A DNA stretch of 64,000 bases, from NCBI RefSeq assembly GCF_015390235.1, contig NZ_VUOH01000004.1:310001-374000 (forward strand), in the 5' to 3' direction. The notes beneath the pieces are model-generated. The model made no database searches, was not told the DNA's origin, and saw only the letters and a list, made by a program, of their open reading frames with translations. Below, in pieces: positions 45,368 to 55,242 of the stretch (position 1 is its first letter; each line of letters starts with the position of its first letter). A program made the position numbers and the translations under genes. Source of the stretch: Quadrisphaera sp. INWT6 (GTDB lineage Bacteria > Actinomycetota > Actinomycetes > Actinomycetales > Quadrisphaeraceae).

Positions 45368-47969
45368 CCGCCTCGACGAGGTCCGCCCGCCAGCACCGGG
45401 CCTCGTCGGCGGTCATGGGTGCGGCGACGAGCGGCCCGCGCACGGCGGTCGCACCGGCGGCGACGGCGCGCTCGAGCTGGTCGTCGGTGGTGACCCCGGT
45501 GGCCGCCACCAGCAGGCCCAGCCGCTGGGCCGCCGCCGCGACCAGGTCGAGCACGAGGCGCTGCGCCGGGTCGTCGGAGCTGACCAGGTCCGCCGCCAGG
45601 GCGAGGGCGCGCACCGGCAGGGCGGGGAGCTCCCTGAGGGGCGTCGACCCGCTGGCCTCCAGGCCCGCCAAGACGCCGACCGCCTGGAGGGTGCGCAGGT
45701 TCCAGACCACGGACGGGTCGGTGCCGCAGGCCTCGCCCACGGACAGGGCCAGCGCCCGGCCGGGCAGCTCGGCGGTGACGAGCGCGTCGGAGACGTCGTC
45801 GAGCAGGCGCCCGTCGGCGGCGTGCGCGGGCGAGAGCCTGACCGTGAGCGGGACGTCGTCAGGAGCGCCGTCCCGCCCGCGCCACTGCGACGTCTGCACC
45901 GCCGCGGCGTGCAGCAGCCACCGGCCGAGGTCGCGTCCGAGCCCGGCGGCCTCGGCGGCGCCGACGACCTCGCTCCCCGAGAGCGCGGTCCCGGCGCGGT
46001 CCCAGTGCGGGACGGCGTGCCACGCGAGCAGCGCCCCGCTCGTCGCGTGGACCACGGGCTCGTAGCGGACCTCCAGCGCCCCCGCGGCCAGCGCGGCACG
46101 CAGGTCGTGGGCGACGGCGTCGCGCTCGGCCTCCTCGCGCAGGAGGTCGGCGTCGTGGACGACCACGCACCCCCGCCCCCGGGCCTTGGCGCGGTAGACG
46201 GCGGTGTCGGCCTTGCGCAGGAGCCGCGCCGGGGTCGCGCCGCCGCCGGAGGAGACCACGAGGCCGACGCTGGCGCCGACCGACGGCGTCCGCAGCGTCC
46301 CGTCGACGGTCAGCTCCAGCGGCTCGGACACCGCCGCGACCAGGCGCTCGCCGAGCGCGCGCGCCCCGTCGGCGTCGAGGTCGCGGGCGACGACGACGAA
46401 CTCGTCACCGCCCAGGCGGGCCACCACGTCGTCGCCGCGCAGCTGGGCGCGGAGCCGGGCGGCGGTGGTGCGCAGCACCTCGTCGCCCGCCGCGTGACCG
46501 CACCTGTCGTTGACCTGCTTGAAGCCGTCGAGGTCGACGAAGAGGACCGACGTGGTGCCCCCGTCGGCGGCGACGCGCGCCACGGCGTCGTCGAGCGCGG
46601 ACAGGACCGCAGCGCGGTTGGGCAGGCCGGTCAGCGGGTCGTGGGTGGCGCGGTGCACGAGCTCGGCGCGCAGGGCGTCGCGGGCCGCGACGGCGTGCAC
46701 CACCGCCTCCAGGGAGTCCTGCACCGCCTCGGCCAGCCGGCCGGGCACCGGGGTCCGGTCGAGGGCGGGGCCCAGGTCACCGCGAGCGACGGCCTCGGCC
46801 TGCACCCGCACCCGGTGCAGGCCCTCGGCGGTGCTGCGCAGGGCGTCACCGACGTCGCGGACCTCCCGCGGGCCGCGCAGGGGCAGGTCCAGCGGCTCCC
46901 CGTCGAGGGCCCGCCGGGCCGCCTCGCTCAGGCGGCGCAGGGGGCGGGCCGTGCGACGCGCCACGACCAGGGTGCTCGCCACCGCCAGCACCAGGGCCAG
47001 CACGCACAGCAGGACCGCTCGGGCGAGGGCGCGCTCGGAGGTGCCGCGGTCGGCGTCCGAGGCCGCCAGGGCGTCGTCCACGGCGCTGCGCAGCAGGCGG
47101 GTGAGCACCGCGTCGCGCAGGCTGCTGGCGGCGCGCAGCGACACCGCCGCCGGGGCGTCCAGGTGCTGGACCGCGGTGGCGTCGATGCTCTCGGCGACGG
47201 ACGAGCCCATGGCCTGCGCCCACGCGTTGCGCAGCACGGAGGTCGACAGGGCGTCCCCCTGGTGGACCAGGTGCTCGTAGCTGCCGGTGGCCTCCTCGAG
47301 CGCCCGCGCGGCCAGCACGCGGTCCTGTCCCGTCAGCACGGCCGCCGCGAAGGCCAGGGGCAGCTGGCGGCTGGCGTGACCGGTGAGCTCGGCGACCAGC
47401 CCGACGTCGTGGACGCGCGGTGCGCTCTGCTCGGACAGACCGGCCGAGGCGGCCCGCACGGACGCGCGGGTCTCGGCCAGGCGCACGGCGTCGGAGGCGC
47501 TGAGGTAGGCGTTCAGCTGGTCCGGCAGCGCCGAGAGGCCCGCGTCGGCGGCCACCCGCACGGCGCGCAGCTGCTCCGCGACGGCGGGGGCGACCGCCGT
47601 CGCGCGCCCGGGGGTCACCGCCGCGACCGCCCGGTCCGTCAGCGTGCGCGCCTGCGCCAGCGACTCGGGGGCGTCCTGGCGCAGGCGCGCGCGCTCCAGC
47701 GGGCTGAAGCCGGCGCGGGCGGTCGCGGCGTCGTCGCGGATGACGGTGACGACGAGCGTCGGGAGCAGCTCCTGGTCCACGGCTCGGCGCACGGCGTCCA
47801 GCTCCAGGCTGGCGGTGAGCAGCTCGTGGGCGGCGACCGCCCGGTCGACCTGGCCGAGGTGGGACTGCACGACGCCGGCGCTGAGCGCAGCGGTGGCGAG
47901 CACGGGCACGGCGACGAGCGCCGCGAGGTGCTGCCAGACGCTGCGTCCTCGACGCCTCTCCCGGGTCAC
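45351..47969 (-). CDS. GGDEF diguanylate cyclase with degenerate EAL domain, copy 1
   Basis: An 872-residue membrane sensor. TM helix at about 15-35, an extracellular helical sensor to about 320, a second TM helix (AVLLCVLALVLAVASTLVV), a HAMP-like linker, then GGDEF. The active site is ARLGGDEFVVV near residue 520 and the product-inhibition I-site RGDD lies five residues before it, so c-di-GMP synthesis is likely. The C-terminal EAL domain has lost its motif (LLAWHAVPHW in place of the EAL strand) and other ligands, so it should be inactive as a phosphodiesterase. Third in the order of transcription of three paralogues. Its GTG start lies 8 nt after CCGATG. Confidence 0.86.
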   Translation of the reverse strand: MTRERRRGRSVWQHLAALVAVPVLATAALSAGVVQSHLGQVDRAVAAHELLTASLELDAVRRAVDQELLPTLVVTVIRDDAATARAGFSPLERARLRQDAPESLAQARTLTDRAVAAVTPGRATAVAPAVAEQLRAVRVAADAGLSALPDQLNAYLSASDAVRLAETRASVRAASAGLSEQSAPRVHDVGLVAELTGHASRQLPLAFAAAVLTGQDRVLAARALEEATGSYEHLVHQGDALSTSVLRNAWAQAMGSSVAESIDATAVQHLDAPAAVSLRAASSLRDAVLTRLLRSAVDDALAASDADRGTSERALARAVLLCVLALVLAVASTLVVARRTARPLRRLSEAARRALDGEPLDLPLRGPREVRDVGDALRSTAEGLHRVRVQAEAVARGDLGPALDRTPVPGRLAEAVQDSLEAVVHAVAARDALRAELVHRATHDPLTGLPNRAAVLSALDDAVARVAADGGTTSVLFVDLDGFKQVNDRCGHAAGDEVLRTTAARLRAQLRGDDVVARLGGDEFVVVARDLDADGARALGERLVAAVSEPLELTVDGTLRTPSVGASVGLVVSSGGGATPARLLRKADTAVYRAKARGRGCVVVHDADLLREEAERDAVAHDLRAALAAGALEVRYEPVVHATSGALLAWHAVPHWDRAGTALSGSEVVGAAEAAGLGRDLGRWLLHAAAVQTSQWRGRDGAPDDVPLTVRLSPAHAADGRLLDDVSDALVTAELPGRALALSVGEACGTDPSVVWNLRTLQAVGVLAGLEASGSTPLRELPALPVRALALAADLVSSDDPAQRLVLDLVAAAAQRLGLLVAATGVTTDDQLERAVAAGATAVRGPLVAAPMTADEARCWRADLVEAVSART

Positions 47970-48055
47970 CTCCAGTGCATCGGTGCCTCAGGCGCCCGGG
48001 TGAGCCCGGGAGGGGCTCGAGGCGCTCGTGCCGTCCAGGTGCACCCGTGCGGACG

Positions 48056-50695
48056 TCACCCCGCGGCGTAGGCCGCGTCGTCAGCGGACGAGCACCGGGC
48101 TGCGGCCTCGTCGGTGGTCATCGGGGCACCGGTCAGGGGACCGCGCACGACGTCGGCCCCGGCCGCGACGGCCCGCCGCAGGTGCTCCTCGGTCTCGACG
48201 CCGGTGGCCACGACCCACAGGCCCAGCTGGCGGGCGACGCCGGCGAACAGGGCCAGGAGCTGCTGGCGCGCCGGGTCGTCGGCGGCGACGAGGTCGGCCG
48301 ACAGGACCACGCCCCGCACGGGCAGCCCGGGCAGGTCCTGCAGCGGGGTCGCCCCGGAGCCGGCGACCGCCGTGTGGACGCCGAGGACCCCCAGCGACCG
48401 CAGGTGCCAGGCGGCGCCGGGGTCGGCGGCCGCGGTCTCGGGCACCACGACCGCCAGCGCGCCGGCGGGCAGCGCCGCGGCGACCAGGGCGTCGGCGACG
48501 TCGTCGAGGAGCCGCTCGTCGGCGGCGTGGCGCGCGGTGACGCGCACCGACGCGGGCGTGCGGCCTCCCCACGCGGCCACCTGCGCGGTCGCGGCCAGCA
48601 GCTGCCAGCGCCCCAGCTCGCGGCCCAGGCCCGCGGCCTCCGCCGCCTCGACGAGCGCCTCGCCGCACACCTGCGCCCCCGCGCGCGTCCAGTGCGGGAC
48701 CACGACCCACGAGAGCAGGTCCGAGGTGCCGGGGCGCACGGCGGGCTCCCACCGTAGCTCGAGGCGGCTGCGCGCGGGGTCGTCCAGGGCGGCGCGCAGG
48801 TCGTGGGCGACGGCGTCGCGCTCGGCCTCCTCGCGCAGCAGGGCGGCGTCGTGCAGCACGACCCGGCCCCGGCCCAGCGCCTTGGCGCGGTAGACCGCGA
48901 CGTCGGCCTCGCGCAGCAGGCGCTCTGCGCCGACGCGCCCGCCCGGTGAGAGGGCCACGCCCACGCTGGCGCCCACCCGCGGGGTGCTCAACCCGCCGTC
49001 CACCACCAGCTCCACCGGCGCGGAGACCGCCACCACCAGGCGCTCGCCGAGGGCGAGGGCCTCGGCGGTGCCCAGGCCCTGGGCGACCACCACGAACTCG
49101 TCACCCCCGAGGCGGGCGACGACGTCGCCGCCGCGCAGCAGCTCGCGCAGCCGCGCCGCCACCGCGCAGAGCACCGCGTCACCGGTGGCGTGCCCGCAGC
49201 GGTCGTTGACCAGCTTGAAGCCGTCCAGGTCGACGAAGAGCACCGCGACCGACCCCTCGGCACCGGTGGTGCGCGCCAGGGCGGCGTGCAGCGCCGCCAG
49301 CGCGGCCGCCCGGTTCGGCAGACCGGTGAGGGGGTCGTGCGCGGCGCGGTGCGACAGCTCGGCGCGCAGCGCGTCGCGGGCCTCCACCGCGCGCACCATG
49401 GCCTCGACGGAGCCCTGCACCACCTCGCCCAGGCGCCCGGGCACGGCGGGCTGGGCGAGCGCGGCGTCGAGGTCGCCGCGCGCGACGGCCTCGGCCTGCT
49501 GCCGCACCCGGTGCAGGCCCTCTGCGGTGCGGCTGAGCGCGTCACCGACCTCGCGCACCTCGCGCGGCCCGCGCCGCAGCGGTGCGAGCGGCTCGCCCTC
49601 CAGGGCGCGCCGCGCCGCCTGGCTGAGGCGGCGCAGCGGCCGCGACGTCAGACGCGCGACGACGACGGTGCTCACCACCGACAGCACGAGCACCACCACG
49701 CACAGCCACACCGCCCCCTCCAGGGCGCGCTCGGACTCGGCGCGGTCCGCGGCGGTGACGCCCAGCGCCCGCTGCACCTGGGTGCGCAGCAGCCCGGTGA
49801 GCACGGCGTCGCGGATGCCGCTCGCCTCGCGCATCCCCAGCAGCTGGGGCCCGCTCAGGCGGTCGGGGGAGTCGACCGGGAGGGCCGCGAAGGCCGCCAG
49901 GGCGGCGCTGGTCCGCACCGGCAGGGGCGCGCCGACGGCTGCCGTCCAGGCGGCGCGCGCCGCGGACCCGGACAGCGCGGCCGGCTGACCGGCCAGCTCG
50001 GTGTAGCTGCCGGTGGTGGCCCGCAGGGCGTCGGTGGCCCGGTCGCGCTCCTCGCCGGTCAGCACCGCCGCGGCGAAGGCGAGGGGCAGCTCGCGGCTGG
50101 CGTGGCCGGTGAGGGCCACCACGAGGCTGACGTCGTTCACGGCCGGGGCGCTGGCGGCCGTCAGGCCCGTCGCGGTCGCGGCCACGGCGGCGTCGCGCTG
50201 GGCCAGGCGCAGGACGTCGGAGACCTGCAGGTAGAGGGTCAGCAGGGTGGTCACCGTGTTGGACCCCTGGTCCGCGGCGGCCCGCACCGCCCGCAGCCGG
50301 CTCGAGACCGACCCGGTGACGCTGGTGGCGGGCAGGGGCGCCACCGCGGCCAGGGCGCCGTCCGTGGCGGTGCGCGCCACGTCCAGGGAGGCGGGCACGT
50401 CGCGCAGCAGCTGCACGCGCACCGCCGGGGTGAAGCCCGCGGCGCCGGCCACCTCGTCGTCGCCGGCCACGGCCAGGACCAGGGTGGGCAGCACCTCCTG
50501 GTCCACGGCGCGGCGCAGCGCGTCGAGCTGCAGGCTGGCGGCGAGGAGCTGCTGCGCGGCGGCGGCCCGCTCCACCTCGTCGTGGCGGGTGCGCACGACG
50601 ACGGCGCTCAGGGCCGCGGCGGCGAGCAGCGGGACGACGACGAGCGCGGTGAGGTGCTGCCACACCGCGCGTCCCCGGGAGGGTCTGGTCGCCAC
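48056..50695 (-). CDS. GGDEF diguanylate cyclase with degenerate EAL domain, copy 2
   Basis: An 879-residue paralogue with the same layout: TM, helical sensor, TM (AVWLCVVVLVLSVVSTVVV), HAMP, GGDEF, remnant EAL. GGDEF motif ARLGGDEFVVV near residue 528 with I-site RGGD; EAL strand reads LLSWVVVPHW. It is closest to copy 1. GTG 50695 is chosen by alignment of the three N-termini (all continue GRxVWQHL) and lies 7 nt after CCGATG; a longer frame from 50749 would add 18 residues overlapping copy 3. It follows copy 3 by 34 bp. Confidence 0.85.
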   Translation of the reverse strand: MATRPSRGRAVWQHLTALVVVPLLAAAALSAVVVRTRHDEVERAAAAQQLLAASLQLDALRRAVDQEVLPTLVLAVAGDDEVAGAAGFTPAVRVQLLRDVPASLDVARTATDGALAAVAPLPATSVTGSVSSRLRAVRAAADQGSNTVTTLLTLYLQVSDVLRLAQRDAAVAATATGLTAASAPAVNDVSLVVALTGHASRELPLAFAAAVLTGEERDRATDALRATTGSYTELAGQPAALSGSAARAAWTAAVGAPLPVRTSAALAAFAALPVDSPDRLSGPQLLGMREASGIRDAVLTGLLRTQVQRALGVTAADRAESERALEGAVWLCVVVLVLSVVSTVVVARLTSRPLRRLSQAARRALEGEPLAPLRRGPREVREVGDALSRTAEGLHRVRQQAEAVARGDLDAALAQPAVPGRLGEVVQGSVEAMVRAVEARDALRAELSHRAAHDPLTGLPNRAAALAALHAALARTTGAEGSVAVLFVDLDGFKLVNDRCGHATGDAVLCAVAARLRELLRGGDVVARLGGDEFVVVAQGLGTAEALALGERLVVAVSAPVELVVDGGLSTPRVGASVGVALSPGGRVGAERLLREADVAVYRAKALGRGRVVLHDAALLREEAERDAVAHDLRAALDDPARSRLELRWEPAVRPGTSDLLSWVVVPHWTRAGAQVCGEALVEAAEAAGLGRELGRWQLLAATAQVAAWGGRTPASVRVTARHAADERLLDDVADALVAAALPAGALAVVVPETAAADPGAAWHLRSLGVLGVHTAVAGSGATPLQDLPGLPVRGVVLSADLVAADDPARQQLLALFAGVARQLGLWVVATGVETEEHLRRAVAAGADVVRGPLTGAPMTTDEAAARCSSADDAAYAAG

Positions 50696-50729
50696 GCCGC
50701 TGCATCGGCAGGGCGGAAGATCAAGTGCC

Positions 50730-53339
50730 TCAGGAAAGCAGCAGTGCACCCGGACGGGTCAGCGCGACCAGCGGGCCGGACAGGCAGAGGGTCCCCAGGC
50801 CCACCAGGCGCGCGGCCTGCTCCTCGGTCACCACGCCCTCGGCGGACACCAGGACGCCCGCCGCCGCCGACGCCCCGGCCACCAGCCGGGCGACCCGCTG
50901 CTGGCGCGGGTCGTCGCGCACGAGGTCCTGGGAGAGCACCACGACGTCGACGGGGGCGCCCGGCAGGTCGCGCAGCGGGGTCAGCCCGTCGACGACGACG
51001 CCGACGGGCACCCCGAGGGCCCGCAGCACGTGCAGGTGCGCCACGACGTCGGGGTCGGCGAGGGCGCGCTCGCCGACCTCCACGTACAGGTCCCGCGCCG
51101 CGCCGGGGCGTCCGGTGGCCTCCAGGACCTCGGTGACGTCGTCCAGCACGGCCGGGTCGGCTGCGTGGCGGTCGGTGAGCGCGACGACGACGCACGCACC
51201 ACCGCGCGGCGCCTCGCGCAGCACCTCCGCGGCCTGCGCCAGCAGGGCCCGCCCGACGGCGCGGCCCAGGCCGGTGGCCTCCGCGCAGCGCACCAGCTCG
51301 GCCGTCCCCACCGCGCCGCCGCGCTCGGCGGGCCGGTGCCAGACGGGCCGCGCGCGGTGCCCGGTCACGACCCGGCCCTGCGCCAGCACCTGCGGCTCCC
51401 ACTCCGCGAGGACCTCCCCGGCGGCCAGCGCGCGAGGCAGGTCCCGGGCCCGCTCCTCCTCGCGGGCCACCTCGGCCCGCAGCGCCTCGTCGAAGAGCAC
51501 CACCCGGCCCCGGCCGGCGGCCTTCGCCCGGTAGGCGGCGGTGTCGGCGCGGGTGAGCAGCGCGGGGGCGGCGACCGACCCGGCCCGCTGGAGGGCCACC
51601 CCGATGCTGGCCCCGACGGTGCGCTCGCGCTCGTCGCCGCCGACCGGGACCCGCACCGGCCGCGCGACCAGCTCCACGAGCCGCTCGGCGACGGCGAGGG
51701 CGTCCTCGACGCTGATGTCGGCCATGACGACGACGAACTCGTCGCCGCCGAGGCGGCCCACGAGGTCCTCCTCGCGCACCCCGTCGCGCAGGCGCCCGGC
51801 CACCGCCCGCAGCAGCACGTCACCGGCGGCGTGGCCGCAGCCGTCGTTGACGGCCTTGAAGCCGTCCAGGTCCACGAAGAAGACCGCGACCTGCTCTCCG
51901 GTCCGGCGCGAGCGCTCCACCTGCGCCTCCAGCGCCGCCTCGGCGGCGGCGCGGTCGCGCAGGCCCGTCAGCGGGTCGTGGTCGGCGCGGTGCGCGAGCT
52001 CGGCGCGGAGCGCGTCGCGGGCGCGCACGGCCGCCACCAGCGAGGTGACCGAGGCGTGCACCGCCCCGCCCAGCGGGCCCGGCACGGCCGGGAGCTCGAC
52101 CGCCCGGCCCAGGTCGCCGCGGGCGACGGCCTCCACCTGCTCGCGCACGCGGTGCAGGCCGCGGGAGGCGGTGCGCAGGGCGCGGGCGACGTCCCGCAGC
52201 TCGCGGGGGCCGGAGGCCGGCCGGTCCAGCAGCGCGCCCTCCTGCAGCTCGCGGGCGTCCCGGCCGAGGCGGCGCAGCGCGGCGGCCAGGGAGCGGGCCG
52301 CGGCCACCGTCGCCCACGTCCCGCCCAGCAGGGCCAGCAGGCACAGGACCCCCGTGAGGCGCAGCGACGACGCCGCGGCCTCCGCGTCCGCGGCGGTGGC
52401 GGCCTCCGCCAGGCCGTGGGCCCGGCCCACGAGGACGGCGAGGTCGGCGTCGCGGTCGGCGCTCAGCGGGCGCAGGGCGAGCAGCTCGACGCCGCCCAGG
52501 TGGCCCGGCGAGGTCGGGTCCAGGGCCCAGCCGCTGCTCAGGCCGCCCGCCAGGGCCTGCGCGGCGGGCGAGTGCAGCGCGTCGTGGGTGCCGGTGGCGA
52601 GCGCCGCCACCAGCGGCTCCTGCTCGGGGTCGTCGAGGTGCTCCAGGTCTCCCGAGGCCGCGCGCCACCGGCGCAGGGCGGCGTCGCGGTCCTCGCCGGT
52701 GAGCACGGTGGCCACCAGCGCCGCGGGGAGCTGGCGGGTCGCGCTCGTGGACAGGCCCACCAGGCGCTCGACGTCGGCCACGGCAGGAGCGCTCCGGCGG
52801 CTCAGACCCGTCGCGGCGGCCTCCACGGACGCCTCCCGCTCGGCCACCACGAGCACGTCGGAGACGTACCGGAAGTCGTCGGCGAGGGCGCCGAGGCCGT
52901 GCAGGCCGCGGTCGGTGTCCGCCCGCAGGGCGAAGAGCTGGTCGGCGGCGACGCCGACCGCCACCGCGGCCTCCTGCTGGCCGACGCCGGCGATCGCCCG
53001 GTCGGTGGCAGCCCGGGCCCGCTCGAGGTCGCTCGGGGCCCGGGACAGCAGGGTCGCGCGACCGGTGTCGCGGCCGTCGGGCTGCTCGAGGCCCGCGCGC
53101 CGGGCGAGCACCCGGTCCTGGGCGATGCGCAGCACGAGGGTCGGCAGCAGCTCGGCGTCGACGGCCCGGCGCACGGCGTCGACCTGCTCGCTCGTGCGCA
53201 GCTGCTCCTGGGCGCTCCGCGCGTCCTGGAGGTCCCCGACCCCGCGGCCGGTCAGCGAGCCCGCCAGCACCGTCGCGGCGAGCAGGGGGATGCCGACGAG
53301 CGCCGTCAGGTGCTGCCACACGGCGCGTCCGCGTCCCAC
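50730..53339 (-). CDS. GGDEF diguanylate cyclase with degenerate EAL domain, copy 3
   Basis: An 869-residue paralogue, the first transcribed of the three and the most divergent. TM, helical sensor, TM, HAMP, GGDEF (GRLGGDEFVVV near residue 530, I-site REED) and a remnant EAL domain (VVTGHRARPVW). GTG 53339 was chosen by alignment with the other copies; CCGATG is 7 nt upstream. The gene lies 25 bp downstream of the selB stop in the same direction, so read-through from the selenium genes is possible, though the functions are unrelated. Confidence 0.85.
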   Translation of the reverse strand: MGRGRAVWQHLTALVGIPLLAATVLAGSLTGRGVGDLQDARSAQEQLRTSEQVDAVRRAVDAELLPTLVLRIAQDRVLARRAGLEQPDGRDTGRATLLSRAPSDLERARAATDRAIAGVGQQEAAVAVGVAADQLFALRADTDRGLHGLGALADDFRYVSDVLVVAEREASVEAAATGLSRRSAPAVADVERLVGLSTSATRQLPAALVATVLTGEDRDAALRRWRAASGDLEHLDDPEQEPLVAALATGTHDALHSPAAQALAGGLSSGWALDPTSPGHLGGVELLALRPLSADRDADLAVLVGRAHGLAEAATAADAEAAASSLRLTGVLCLLALLGGTWATVAAARSLAAALRRLGRDARELQEGALLDRPASGPRELRDVARALRTASRGLHRVREQVEAVARGDLGRAVELPAVPGPLGGAVHASVTSLVAAVRARDALRAELAHRADHDPLTGLRDRAAAEAALEAQVERSRRTGEQVAVFFVDLDGFKAVNDGCGHAAGDVLLRAVAGRLRDGVREEDLVGRLGGDEFVVVMADISVEDALAVAERLVELVARPVRVPVGGDERERTVGASIGVALQRAGSVAAPALLTRADTAAYRAKAAGRGRVVLFDEALRAEVAREEERARDLPRALAAGEVLAEWEPQVLAQGRVVTGHRARPVWHRPAERGGAVGTAELVRCAEATGLGRAVGRALLAQAAEVLREAPRGGACVVVALTDRHAADPAVLDDVTEVLEATGRPGAARDLYVEVGERALADPDVVAHLHVLRALGVPVGVVVDGLTPLRDLPGAPVDVVVLSQDLVRDDPRQQRVARLVAGASAAAGVLVSAEGVVTEEQAARLVGLGTLCLSGPLVALTRPGALLLS

Positions 53340-53364
53340 GCCCTCCCATCGGCACCCGGGGTGC

Positions 53365-55242
53365 TCACCCTGCAGCGGCACCACCTGGCCGGCCCAGCGT
53401 CCGGGTCCCGTCGGGAGAGCGCAGGGTGTCGCCGCGGCGGTCGAGGAGCTCCAGCAGCGGCACCGCCACGCGCCGCGTCGTGCCCCAGGCGCGGCGCGCC
53501 TCGCTCAGCGGGAACGGCTGCGGCAGGCCGGCGAGGGCCGCCGCCGCACCGTCCAGGGCCTGCGGGGCGAGGTAGATCCCGTCGGCCACCCGGGCCAGCG
53601 CACCCGCGCGCACCGCGGCCGCCAGCTCGCGCGGTCCCAGGCCGAGGTCGCGCAGGCGGTGGGCCTCCGGGGCGGAGTACGGCGCCGCGCGCAGGTCGGC
53701 GAGCACCGCGTCGACGGCCTCGGCCACGCGGGGCGGGAGCGCCGGGCCCGTGGCGGCGCCGGCGGGCACCACGCGACCGTCGCGCACCGCGAGGTCACCG
53801 CCCACGAGGTCACCGCCCACGAGGTCACCGCCCACGAGGCGGGCCACGAGCCCCGTCGTCGGCAGGTCGAGCCGCCTGCGCAGCGCCTCGAGGGTCGGAC
53901 CCGGCTCCAGGGGGTGCTCGCGCTGGTGGGCGGCCACCTCACCGGCCACGCACCCCCGCAGGCCGGCCGCCGCGCCGGGGGAGAGCAGGTGGTCGCCGTC
54001 GGACAGCACCACCGGCGAGGCGGCCAGCGCCTCCACGTCCCCGGCGCGCAGCCCCAGCGCCCGCAGCGCGGTCCGCGTGGTGCTCCCGCGCCGGGCCAGC
54101 TCGGCGGCGGCGCCCCCCGGACCGGGCACCGGCACCAGCGGCACCCCCGCCAGCACCTCCGCGCGCTCCCGGGCGGCACCGCGCCGGCGCAGCGGCGGGG
54201 GAGCGGGGTCGAGGACGGCGACGCCCGCCAGCACCCGGTGGCCGCCCGGGTCGCGCAGCAGCGCGCGGTCACCGGTGCGCAGCGGCAGCGGCTCCGCCAG
54301 CGACAGCCGCGCGTGCTGGCCGTCGAGGGGGCGCACCCTCACGGGCGCGGCGGCCGTGCCGAGGTGGAGCACCAGGTGCTCGGGCCACCTCCCGCCGTCG
54401 CGGTCGCCCTGGTCGACGGGGTCGACGGGGAGCAGCCGGACGTCGACGGCGTCCGTCGTCGTCACCGTCCCGGGGGTGCTCAGCGCCGTGCCGCGGCGCA
54501 CGGCGGCGGCGGGCACGCCCCGCAGGTTCAGCGCCACGCGCGCGGGCCCGGAGGCCGAGGGGACCGGGGCGTCGAGGGACTGCAGGCCGCGCACGCCGAC
54601 GCGGGTGCCGTCGGGCAGGGCCAGCTCGTCGCCGCTGGTGACGGTGCCGGCGGCGAGGGTGCCGGTGACCACGGTGCCCGCGCCGCGCACGGTGAAGCTG
54701 CGGTCGACCCACAGCCGCACCGGGGCCGCCGGGTCGGGCCGGGGCGCCGCGGCGAGCACCCCGCCGAGGGCCGTGCGCAGCGCGTCCAGGCCGGCGCCGG
54801 TGGCGGCGCTGACCTCCACCGCCGGCAGGCCGCGCAGGGGGGTGCCCGCCAGGTGGGCGCGCGCCTGCTCCACCACGGCGGCGCGGCGCTCGGGGCCGCC
54901 GAGGTCGCAGCGGGTCAGCACCAGCAGCCCCCGCTCGACCCCGAGGGCCGCCAGGGCGTCGAGGTGCTCGGACGACTGCGGCATCCACCCGCCGTCGGCG
55001 GCCACCACGAGGAGCACCGCCGTGACCTGGCCGACGCCCGCCAGCATCGTCGGCACGAAGCGCTCGTGGCCCGGCACGTCGACGAAGGCGACGTCGCGCT
55101 GGGGAGTCCATACGAAGCCCAGGTCGGTGGTCAGGCCCCGGCGCTGCTCCTCGGGGAGCCGGTCGGGGTCGGTGCCGGTGAGGGCGCGCAGCAGGGTCGA
55201 CTTGCCGTGGTCGACGTGCCCGGCGGTCGCGACGACGTGCAC
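53365..55242 (-). CDS. selB: Selenocysteine-specific elongation factor SelB
   Basis: A 625-residue translational GTPase that delivers selenocysteyl-tRNA to UGA codons marked by a SECIS element. G1 is GHVDHGKS (8-15), G3 DVPGHERF, G4 LTRCDL. Domains II-III follow to about 340, and the C-terminal winged helices that bind SECIS RNA end the protein (VPLLELLDRRGDTLRSPDGTRTLG). Three exact 15-bp repeats at 53791-53835 encode a VGGDL linker triplet between the wing domains. The GTG start directly follows the selA stop, so selA and selB are co-translated. Confidence 0.92.
   Translation of the reverse strand: MHVVATAGHVDHGKSTLLRALTGTDPDRLPEEQRRGLTTDLGFVWTPQRDVAFVDVPGHERFVPTMLAGVGQVTAVLLVVAADGGWMPQSSEHLDALAALGVERGLLVLTRCDLGGPERRAAVVEQARAHLAGTPLRGLPAVEVSAATGAGLDALRTALGGVLAAAPRPDPAAPVRLWVDRSFTVRGAGTVVTGTLAAGTVTSGDELALPDGTRVGVRGLQSLDAPVPSASGPARVALNLRGVPAAAVRRGTALSTPGTVTTTDAVDVRLLPVDPVDQGDRDGGRWPEHLVLHLGTAAAPVRVRPLDGQHARLSLAEPLPLRTGDRALLRDPGGHRVLAGVAVLDPAPPPLRRRGAARERAEVLAGVPLVPVPGPGGAAAELARRGSTTRTALRALGLRAGDVEALAASPVVLSDGDHLLSPGAAAGLRGCVAGEVAAHQREHPLEPGPTLEALRRRLDLPTTGLVARLVGGDLVGGDLVGGDLAVRDGRVVPAGAATGPALPPRVAEAVDAVLADLRAAPYSAPEAHRLRDLGLGPRELAAAVRAGALARVADGIYLAPQALDGAAAALAGLPQPFPLSEARRAWGTTRRVAVPLLELLDRRGDTLRSPDGTRTLGRPGGAAAG
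53791..53835 (-). repeat. Three exact 15-bp repeats inside selB
   Basis: The unit GAGGTCACCGCCCAC (plus-strand sequence) occurs three times in a row and encodes VGGDL repeats in SelB. The identity of the copies suggests recent expansion by slippage. Confidence 0.85.

Noticed and set aside
47970-48055. c-di-GMP riboswitch before the GGDEF genes
   Set aside because: I looked for the conserved GEMM core in the three upstream regions and did not find it.
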